Position numbers and translations under genes: made by a program. From Berberis thunbergii (taxonomy: Eukaryota; Streptophyta; Magnoliopsida; Ranunculales; Berberidaceae): a DNA stretch of 64,000 nucleotides. The notes beneath the pieces are model-generated. The model searched no databases. It was not told where the DNA came from and was given only the letters and a program-made list of their open reading frames with translations. This document shows positions 36,101 to 48,100 of this stretch, in pieces (position 1 is the stretch's first letter; each line of letters starts with the position of its first letter). The DNA lies in the NCBI GenBank assembly GCA_003290165.1, contig QNQO01000197.1:1082001-1146000 (forward strand). Reading direction: 5' to 3'.

Positions 36101-39100
36101 TTAGCAAACAAAAACAAACTTCTCTCAAACACATAGCAAACAAGCAATGACTTCAGAAATAAGACTCAGGTGGAACCTTGAGCAAAAGAAGATCGAAAAT
36201 GCATGAACATGAAAGTAGGACTACTGCAATGTAGGTTTATATTTTAATCTAATTGCGGGCAGTTAAATAATATATAGATGATCTAAATAGAATTATGCAG
36301 GAAAACTTCAACCAAGAAATTTACAGTATAGTTCATTCAAAATATATCCTTTAGCATCTTGTTTTCTCAGGCTGTAAATCACCCCTACATGGCCTAGGAT
36401 AAATGATAATGGTGATTTGGCTTTTGATCTCATGTGATGATTTGCAATAAGCTGTTAATTGCCTTTTAAGCAACAATACCAATATGTAAGAGTCTCAAAA
36501 AGCACAAAATAAAAAAGATCTCTGTCTTAACATGTTCGTTATTACAGCATATGATCACTATTTAAGGAGCTCAATGAACCTGTACTATTAAGATTGTCCA
36601 GAAATAGCCCACTTCAGACTTTAAGACCCAGATACTTTGGAATACAAATTTAGGCACAGGTTGTCTCAAGGGATACATGAAATAACCAAAATTCCCTCAC
36701 GTGCTTGTGAGGACTCACGGATTTGCAGTCCAAATAATTTTAATTTAAGTTCATTGTATTTTACTAAGCATTCACATCGAGAATATTTTCGGCATTTCAG
36801 TAAAATATCGCCACTTTAGGGCCCAAACTTGCACTTTTGAAGTATCTGGGTCCTGAAGTCTTAAGTGGTATATTTTTGGGGGCTAAACCCAAACTTACCA
36901 TCTTTAAGAGGGTAATCCAACGTGAACAACTTTGAAGAGAGCAACAAATCCAAAAAATTACTATTAATTAAATTAAAAGGAAAAGGCAATCAAACAGCAG
37001 ATGTCAGCAATCATAAAGAAATAGGAAATACCTTGCTCTGTTTTAAACTAATTTCCAGGAGAGTAACCTCATTCTGCATGAAATCATTATGATCTTTATG
37101 AAATTTTAATTCATCCAATGCATTTTCTAGCTCCAAATGCAGACGACTATTCTCCTCTTTTAATAACTGCAAGGGAAAATTAAAAGTTTTCAGTGGCCCC
37201 ATATGTACTACACAACATAAGTGGATGAAATATGTGCTTGTAACTTTCTTTGTCAAAAATATTTGTCCCTGGATCCTATCCGTAAGATAGATTTAATCAA
37301 CAGTCGCTGAAACAATAATCATCTATCATATTTAAGATGCAATATTGGAGATCTTTTTTTCCCTTTTTTTAATGGCAAATAACTTTGTCTAAATAGGAAA
37401 ACTACTAATCAACAAACAGTGCAACAGTTTTAAAAGATGAAAAGACATGAGAGGCTAATTTACTATCAGTTCCTTAGAAACATAATTCCCAGGAACTGTA
37501 GAAAAGGAGGAGGAAAAAACTAACTTTAGAGAAATATTTAACCATAAGTGAATACAACAAAGTTCTAATAAATATGTCGCAAGGACCAATCTCACATCCA
37601 AGAAAGTTTTTACCTCAGTCAATATATACAAGTCTGAACTCTGCAGCAAACAAAGAAGACATGTTTCTCTCTGACATCGGTACCAGAATATATAGATTCA
37701 CCTTGATTCATACTACCATATTTTCAGAAGCAACTTAAACCTATTTGATGTAGATACCCAGAAACGCTAAATCACATACAGAGGTGCATACAAAATTCAA
37801 GATAAAGAACATAAATATTGGTAAAACTGTTCAAATAGGCAAAAAAATCTTTTGAAGCGTGTATTTCGTGCCCAACACGGAAATAGTGCCAACTCTGGTC
37901 ACGACAAATTATGTAAGTAAAGTTGGGGGAAGGAAATATAATCAACCTTTGATGGAACTTGAAATATTGAAGATGGCTGAACAAGCACCAAAAAGTAATG
38001 ATGAGACATACTCTTATTATTTTGTTTTTCTTTTTTCTTTGCCATACTCACATTAACAATCAGAACAAACACAGAGAACGCAATTAGAAAAAATACGAAA
38101 AGGGGGAAGAACCCATAATCTAAATTCACACACATTCTCAGTAGTGTCCCATACGCTGCTCTTGAAAACTCCTGTACAGTAACCTAGACAACTGATGGTT
38201 TCTTAAGAAACTAAACTAAACTAACAGCTAAACTAAACTACAGTATTCTTAAGAAATTAACAATATCTTCTGATAAAGTCACTGCCATCCCTTCACGGGT
38301 AAATGTCATTTTTATAGTTTACTTGGTTCAAATGATAAAATATGGATTAATAATCATTTATTTTTATTTTATTTTAAATTCATTCACAGCATTTAGGGTG
38401 TGCTTGAAAGTCTGGAAAATTTGGCCAGAAAACAATTTTCCATTGTTTGATTAGCCATATAAGTAGGAAAACAGTTTCCAGACTCACTTGATTTTTCTTC
38501 ATTTTACTGCTCCCCCATACAAAATATATTAAATAAGCTGGTTACGAAAAACCACTCAAACTCATATACAGCAAAACCTACTTCAAGTTTGTACAATACC
38601 AAGATACCCATGATAAATATTTTTGAGTATTATTCTTTGGGTGCAATCAAACACTAGAAAATCATTTTCCTAGTAAATAACTTCCCTAGTATTTTTCCAG
38701 AAATGTCATTTTCCCTAGAAAATGATTTTCTAGGCTATCAAACACACCCTTAAATCAATAAGATCATATCTGTTATGAACTGCTGACTAGGCCTGATCAA
38801 TGAATAAAAATATTAACTTGTTTCAAATTACCATTTTGACATGGTTGCTATGCACTTAAATCGAAAAGCGGTCGCAGCGCGGTCTAGGACCGAATTACGA
38901 TTAAGCGAGATTAATCGGATTTAATCGATTTACTTTAAATATAATACATAATTTAATTTTTACTAATTTACAACTGAATTTAATTTTACAGGTACCTAGA
39001 CTTGGTTAGGAACAACCAAAACAGCACAACAACATAAGTAACAATAAGTGATAACAAGTTAGCACTTAGCAACATTACTCTACTCATAAATAGCAATATG

Positions 39101-42100
39101 TAAACTCTAAAACTAACATTCAATCATTAAAAAATAAACCGATATAAGTTTATATCAGTAAAAATAAGATAGCAATAAATCAGCAAGTCGGCTGGGCCGA
39201 TTAATAGGTGACTCGCCGATTTTTCGGAGTCTGCTAAACCCCAACCGATTTCACCCAATTCGGTTCGGTCAAACCCTGAATTACGATTAATCGCCTATTA
39301 ATTGGCGATTTTTCGATGCATTAATAACATAGCATGGTTGACAAGTTTTAGTCACTTTTAACTGAAATTTTAACAATGTGAAGTGATCCATTCCTTTATA
39401 ACCACCCCTAATGCTCCCCCTGACTTAACCATTTAGCATGGTGCCCAACATCACATGGTAATCGAGCATTAGAGGACATCAGAATCCCACTACCTAGGAT
39501 GGCGAACCATCCTCAACTCTTATACTATTATTCAGTTTGAACTGAAATGCGCCTCTAGAGAACCAGTTTAGATTTAGCAGTCTATTTCGTGCAGGACTAA
39601 TATCAGACTAACAAGTGTTCCTACTCCTAAGTCCTAAGCCTATCATCCCGTTAAATGATGTGATAAAGTGATGAATCATTGGCAAATTTTGGTTTTCGTC
39701 GTAGAAGATTCTGTGAATTCAATTTTCTTAACTTTTGTGTGGAATAGCTTTTCTTGCGTAATTTCCCTTTCAAAAACATAAACTTCCCATTGAAGAAGGC
39801 AAAAACACTCGTTAAGTCTTTGCAAAGCCAAGATTGCGCAAAAACTGGAAAAATAAAAAAATAATCAAGTACCTCTATTTGTATAATAGGATTATATGGA
39901 GGGATTCTCTTCAAATTCTTGTTTTTCTTACATGACATAGTTGGTTGTGGCATCAATTCCCAGATGGTTTAGCAGTAGGTTTTTAGAATTATACAATTGT
40001 GTCATTTTCGTTTGAATCTATGAGTAACCTACTTAAGAAAGAAAGGTTTGCATAATTCAGTAATAAATCTCCAAAAACCTAGTAATGCATAGCCCGTTAG
40101 ATAGGATTAAAGAAATTAAACTAAACACTAAGGACAAGAAAAGGCGTTTAAGAACAATAGTGAGAGGGGAAAAAAATGTTTCACCTCATAATTTGCATTT
40201 AGACTCTTTTCTGACTCAGCGAAGGAATTCTGACAGTCTTTGAGCTTCTTTTCTATTTCTTCCTTCTCGTGCTCCCTCAATCTTTGTAGCCTCTCAATTT
40301 CCTCCGTAAGAGAATGAACCTGATTGTCAAGTTTCCGACATAAACTTTCATAGTCAAATTCTTCCTTGAGTTTCACCATGTTCACTACTTTCATAGCCTG
40401 CAATGAATAACAACAAAATCGCAGGCAGTCCTTAGTGGTAGAGAATACTTATAGGTAGACATTAGACAGCCATACTTCTACTTGTTTGATTTTTATGACC
40501 TAAAAGAGTGAAGAGAATTTTGAAAAAGTGGAGCTTCGATAATAACTAAACTAGCCAAAACCTAGAAATAATATACAAAAGCAGATGACAAAGCATTGCT
40601 ACTCTAATCCAAACAAAAAAAATGTAGTTTTGTAACTTTTGGTTGGCATATACAATTTGGCGCATAAAAGAAGAGAATCATGTCAAACTTTTAATACTTC
40701 CACAAACTTAATAATGAATAATATGTTGCTAATCTTAAGTACCTTTTTTCATGGCGAGTAGGGTTTACTGGATCCCAAAACCATTAAATTGTGATACCAT
40801 CTGAGCTAGCAACCAATGGCTAATATTAAGTGCTTTGGCATGTTACTTCTTTCTAAAATAATCTGACCGTAGAAGAAAATGCTTAATGACTCAGTAGTCC
40901 CAAGTTCAATTTTTTTGGTTGAAGATGGACTACCTCCTTATAAAATGAAACTTAATTCATATAAACCTACATATATGTAGCAAAAAGATAAAATAATTAA
41001 AAACGTCCATAGTAACTTGAGTGTTGTAGAAGCCCACAATCACAACTACTTTGCACTCCATTTTCAACAATAGTCAACCATCATAAGGTAACTATATAAC
41101 CATACTGCTAAAAGCAGGCACATAAAAAAAGCCCCCAGGGAGATGAGTTTCTTTTTGGTTTAGGATTAATGACAAAGACCATCAAACATTATGATGGAGT
41201 AATTGATAGAAAATTGCAAAAGGTTATAGAATAAACAAAGTGGCATTACCAAAGTGAACATCCTATATTTAATAGAACGTAAATATATAAACAGTGGTAC
41301 TTTAAGGATAAAATCCAGGTGAGTATTTCTAGCACTAAGTACATAAACATTCTCGTAAGATAGTATGATTGTGAAATAGGATGAAAAAACTAACTACCTA
41401 CAAACTCTACACTCTATAGTACCAGGTGATAAAATAATGTGATTTCAAGAAGGATTAATGAAGATTTGAAATATGATAAGTTTTTCTTCTTACTCATTGC
41501 CCAAACATGATTGTGCTTGCAGTTTCTGCATGATGTCGCGCAGATGGCCCAATTGTTATGATAAGTGATGTCCTCGCAGAACCTATTTGAACAAACTAAT
41601 AGTACGCTCATCCATGTTTTCCATAAAAATAGGATGAAAACATCCCACAGAATAAGCAAACTTCAGAGAAGAGTGGTAAATGCAAGGATCAGAGTTCCAT
41701 AACCAAGTGACAATCAGAGTCTAGTAGTAAATATTTATTTTTTATTTATCTTTTTGAAAGGAAAGTAAGGTTTTATGGATCCCGAAAATCACAATATATC
41801 GTGGCAGGTTCAAAACTTGGATACAAGTCTTAACAAATGAACTAGCTTGCATTGGTTTATTCAGAAGTCAAAGATCAAAATTTTCCACTATCACTTTCTA
41901 AAGTAATATACATTCTTTGAATAAGTCAAGCTTCCCACTAGGCAACAAACAACTTGAGAACAAAAAACAATAAATTAAACAAATTATCAAATAAATTTTA
42001 TCTTTAATTAAGTTAAGGAACACAAAAACCATATTAATAGTGAGTTAGAATACATGCAACCTAAACAATGTGGTAGATGAAACCAAACTCAACACTAGAA

Positions 42101-45100
42101 ATTTCCTCGCAAGATCATAAAACCAGAAAATAATAACCATAGAAGCATAACTAACAAAGACAAGGAAAGTTGGGGAAACTCAGATTTTTTTTTCTCCCCT
42201 TTTACTCTCATTCTGTCTCAAGATGCAGCAGTAACAACAGAGGCCTCTTCTCTCTTACTTCCTTTCTAAGATTTAGAAAACGTGGAAGCAAACCTTCAAT
42301 CTGACAGAACAAAGATGATATCTTGCACACAGAGAACACAAAACAACTAAGAAAAATAAAAAATAAAAAGCACGAGAGCAACAAAATCCTAATCAATATT
42401 TGATCGGAGAGGATAAGAAGAAAAGGGAAAACTCAGAATAGAGTCTGCTGATCTTGAAACGAATGCAGAGTATGTCAAGAGAGCTCAGAGAGCAACAGAT
42501 AAAAACTATAACATAACTGGACAAAAAGACTAAATTATGTGCTTTTACTTGAACCCAGTGTTCTAAAAATTGGCCTGGGCGGTCGCCTAGGCGCTAGAAG
42601 GTGGAAAACCGCCTAGATTAATGGTTGGGCGGGCAGTCTGGGTGGTTCTAGGATGTCTGGGCGGTTCTGGGCTGTCTGGGAGGGTCTGGGCGGGATCTAG
42701 GCGGCTTAGGCGAGGTCTAGGCGGTCTGGAAGATTTTTTTTTATATTCTTTTTTTTAATAAGGCTGATTGTGTTCTTATTTTATTTTATTTTCCTATTTT
42801 TTAGAAATAAACTATTTAATTATTTTTATTCAGTATATGTCTAAATATAGCAAAGGATGATTACTTAATGGAATTCTCAAAAGATCTACCGGTACCAATT
42901 TTATTAATGTAGATTTTATCAAAAATAACTGAGGTTATTCATGCAATTTGAAGAAAAATAAAAGATTACACAAATTCAAATTTATATAAAGTACCCATCA
43001 TGACCAACTTTAGTCATTTGAGTTTTAATAAATTTTGTTTACGATTGTTAATTTTTCATGTTTTTAAATTTTGCATATGTATATTGGCATTAAATTAGAT
43101 GTAACTGATAAGGTATTATGCTTAACTTTTATAAGTTATTAAAGTTATAATACAAAACCTAAGACCGCCTAGGCCCCTAGGCGCTAGGCATCTGCTCGCC
43201 GCCCGCCCAGCGCCTAGCGATTTTTAGAACACTGCTTGAACCAACATAACAGTTTTGTTTTATTGGTTATTATTTTGATCAACCTCAAAATGGAAATATT
43301 TCATTAAGGGGGTGTTTGGCAACTCGCTCAAAAGCAACTTATTTGCTTATAACCATCGAAAACTACCTAAGTTAGTATGGATATAGCAATATTTTCTACT
43401 TTTTGCTAAACTTTGTAGCTAATATTTTTTTGGTTTTGACTTATTAAGCAATTTGGCTCCTAAAATAACTACCTATCACCCTATTTTTTGAACACATGTT
43501 TTCTACTTTTTCTCTCTCAGACAAATTCATTTAACAAACTTACTACCAACCTATTTTGTAGCACGAGTGCTTCTAAATAAGTAGAAGTAATTTTGCTTCT
43601 AAAACGCCTCCTAATACAGTTCAGGTCAAAGTAATAGATTCAATAAGTTCTTTGTTTTGCTTGCAGGAAATAAATATTAGACAGGCAGGGACACGGAACA
43701 TGTTTCAAATAATAAAGTGATAGACAAGCACATCCATTCCAGAAATGAAATCAATGGCATCCCATGACGCTTGCTTTTGAGAGTCTAAGAAAGGAAAATA
43801 GTCATTCACATTACATGTGTAACACCAGTAATGTAAAACACTTGCTCTGGTGGACAGCTACCAAGTACTGAATTAAGAACTATTGCGTTCAATGACTACA
43901 TTGTTAGAACTTTTCAACTAACAAAAATGAGAATAATTCTATCATATCTTTATTATGGGGGCTCAATTTGCTTATGCATCGTAATGAGATGAGATAACCA
44001 AATAGACTTCAATGTTATTCAAAACTTGGATTGGGCTAAGACTAAAGCCAAACAAATCACTGAATGAGTGAACGTATAGCAAACATTTTACAAATTTGGT
44101 GGGGAAAAAAATTAAGATTCAGTTTAGTGTCTACACTACTTCTTAACTTTTATAAGTAGTAATTCATACATATATAATTTTTAGTTTCTTGAAATGACAC
44201 TTTTCTAAATATCATAATTATTGCAAAAATTACAACAGGTGCCATATGCCAAAAAAAAGAAAGAAGAAGAAAGTGGTTGACCTCCAAAGGAATCACGAAG
44301 CAATCTGGTCAGTTTGGAATCTCTTGTGGGTATATGTGGACTGTTTTCAGCTAAAGCATTTATACACTTTCCAAGGGAAGTGAGAGAAAGATTAATGAAC
44401 TTTGCTTCTTCAAGCATGTGACCCTCACTACCTGCAACATGAGAAAACTATGAACTGAGAAAAGATGTGAATGGTACTAGATTGCAGAAGCAAAAACAAT
44501 TTTCAGCATTCTCAAAAAACATGAAGCCTGAATAGCCTCGTACCATATTGAAAATAATGTAACTACACATTAACTATTTGGTAATTGTAGCTCCAACCAG
44601 AGACACATAACGACTTTGATCTAGGTATAAGGCAATGAAATGTAAAAATGTTCAGTCAATTATGTCCCATCCCCAAGCGTACTTAAATCATCAGAATGGT
44701 GCTACACCTTTCAGACTTTCACTGAGGAGAGTTGAAACTTATCATGTCTCATTCTCAGAATGTTTGCCATGAGTGCATAAACTAAGTGTGTTTGCAGTAC
44801 TTGCAGCCCCCTTTGATGCACACGATCGTGTGATGCTTAACATGCACTGTGAGAATGTTCCAGCCTAAATACTAGTTCAGGCACTCTGGACAAAATGCTG
44901 AGATCAGACATTTGCTTTTATGGAAAATGTTCGTTTCCGCTTCTCAGAATCATTTCACTTCAATTTGCAAGACCTTCCTAAATTTCTTAGTTTGTAAAAT
45001 TTTTAATTCTATAAAAACGACTAGTTCCATCATCACAATTATTCTTGGGTTTTTTTTTTCTCTTTTGTGCGTATGTGTGCGTGTTCCTTAAAGTACTCAT

Positions 45101-48100
45101 ACGATCAAGAAAAGTGGATTTTGGGTGTAAGGTGGAACAGTGATGTACAACACTTGGAAGACGTGTGGGGTTGTGTATTTTCTTTCACTTGCTGGATATT
45201 TTGACTGTGTAGGAAATTATAGTGAGTTGAGCAACCTCATCATCAAAGTACACAAAGAAGGCTTTTGAACTTGAAGTGAAATTTTTGCCTAACGTTGGTG
45301 GTTAACATGCTTTATTACATATCCAAGTTATCTCTCATGATGGCAGCTACCAATTTTATTGAATGATTGCCCAAATATTTCTTAAAGAATGGGTCCACTG
45401 ACAACATAAAAGGCAGTTGTTATGTGGTACTTGGTTTGGCTTCCGAAAGTAACAAGTTACAGAGCAGAGCACAGAGTTTATAAATATAGGCCATGGCAAG
45501 TGCACCTAAATAAAAATAAATAAAAACATTGGCTGTGGAATACGAGTTGAAAATTAGTTTGACATCGGTCCAATGACAAGAAGTTAGGTTTGATGTGGAC
45601 TTTTTCCTCCGTAACACATGAAAGCAATTACTTCAAGATTTCATGCAGTTTATATGACACTCTGATAAATTAATTAAAAGTATTAACAATATATTTACAC
45701 CATAACCGGATTTCATTGCTTTGGTAGGGCACTGTATTTCATTCATGAATAACACCAATATCCTTTGCTCTAATGGGTGAGTGTTTAAGCCTAAGTATCT
45801 GGGGTTCTAAATCCAAACCTGAAATCCAGATTATGGGCGAAAGTCTTATTAGAGGTAATGGTAAACTGTTCAACCCCTACGCCTCCAGTATAAGATGGCT
45901 CTTATCCCAAAGCATTTTTTTTCCTTCTAGACTAAACAATCACAAATTTGTTTCATCTCCTCTTTCCTATTAATAGGCATGTGAAAGTAGTAACAGGAAA
46001 TCCCATGAGGCCAACTGAAGGGAGTAGCATGTAAGTCCTACCAAACCTCCTAGTGAAAGAAATGTCAATTGCAGAAATCAACTGCATGAGCATTGAGCAT
46101 CATCCATTAGAGCTTACATGTGTGCATGTCTATTATCTATGTAACAACGACACTTCTTTTTTTTTTTTCAAATTCCCATGTCGGAAACATATTGGACAGC
46201 CGGACACCTGGACACTCATTTGACACTCCATGCTTAGATTATCAACTTTTTTCCCACATCTTTCAAAAGTTTCAATTCTATATATAAGATAAGGGTTTGT
46301 GGTAATGTTTGATTAAACATAACAGCAGGAATGGTTCAAGTGTTAACAGTTCAGACGAGTCTTTCATTAGTTATCAATCTTTAAACACTTGCTACTATGC
46401 TACGAAAATTGAAATATGTAATTAATAGTTAGACCATACCAGATTTATCCAATCTTTCTGATCCTGCGAGATCCACAATCAGAAGTTTGCTTCTTAGAAG
46501 AGTTGGTATGTTGCCAACATGTATATCATTTATGGTATTCTGTTCGAGAGGCGCAACTTCATTTTCCACTTTCCCTTGAGAAGATTTTTTAATATAAACC
46601 TAGAAAAGAGTTTAGCATCATGGATGTTTAATATTGCATGCTCAGCAACACCAATATATTCATAAACTAAACAATAAACAGAATTTAGACAGATAGACTT
46701 CTACAAGATGCTCACCAAAAGAATGGCATGACTACGTGAAGACTCCGTATTCATCTTCGTATTTGCTGCATGGCGATTGGCCTCGCCAATTTGCAGCAGT
46801 TGCAGAAAGTGCTCAAGATCACGAACTTTAATTACTGTAGCTCCAGTCAAGGCCACCTCCCCTGTCTTGGGGTCCGCAACAATAGGAATATTATTCTTCT
46901 CTGGCATAAACAAATCTTGTAGAGATTCCAAATACAACTGGACCCACAGATTAACAAAAATGCATCAGCAGCAGTATAACTAGCTAGGAAAAAATGAGAA
47001 AAAACAGTTATCTAGAAATTACTGAGGTAAGCAATTTATAGTTGCAGAAATAAAATGTAAAACAATAGGGGGCAGCTAATGTGGTTAAGCCATGTAAATT
47101 CATGACATATCATTAACTCCAGTTAGCTTGACAGAAATAGCACTATTCTAATGCCTCAAAATTATCGAAGCTCAACCAGACACTAAAGTCTGCACAGTCT
47201 GTCACTGATTTGAAAAGCAAGACGAACATGCAATGAGTACCATTCATTAACTACCACTTCCAGGTTTCACCCTCTCCTTGAAGACCATGCAGCTAATAAG
47301 GAATTAAATAAGTAAAGTGATAGAAGTTCAGTAACTTTCGATTTAATCTTTTTCAAAAACAAAGTGCATTCCTGCTCGATATATTGAGAAATAAGTATTC
47401 CTACCAAACTGAATTGAAATGTGTTAAAAGGCTCTTTCCTAAACCAACATTAAAAATCCTGGTTTAAACATTCTACAAAACGTTGAAGTTTGATACCTGC
47501 AAATAGGAGACTTCAACAGTATCAGAAGTAGAAGACGTACAGGCAATTATATCTTCCATAGCTCTAACCATGATACCACGTTCAGATGGATCATCCTTAC
47601 CCATGCGACCAACTGTGTATGTTTTACCAGTACCTGTTTGACCGTAAGCCATCACAGTCCCATTATACCCATTTAATACACTCTGCAAAAGCAAATCACA
47701 ATCAATGATATATTTATACCAACTAGTTATACCTTCATATCAAGATACTTCAGAGTGAAAATAAAAAACCAATGGTACAAGTTTAGTTAAATGTAACTGT
47801 AATTTTTAAATTGTAAAACTACACAAGAAAAAAGAGAGAGGGGGCATGTGGAGGAGATTTTATCGCTTGTAAATTTCCCAAGCTCAGTGATTCTAAATTT
47901 TTTTATCATATTAAACATGAGTTTCAGGGTCAGGGAGAAGAAAAAAATGTAAAGATGATGGATATATTCCATGACGACTTATGACATCCATATTTGAATA
48001 CCTCCACTACGGGTTTGGCTACCACCTCATAAACACACTTCTGAGAAGCACTTCCTGTAAACACTTCATCAAACTTATAAGACTCAAAGCTCCAGTTGTT

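Noticed and set aside
45773..45973. 66-residue plus-strand frame within the kinesin gene
   Set aside because: Intronic sequence with no motif; composition like surrounding noncoding DNA.
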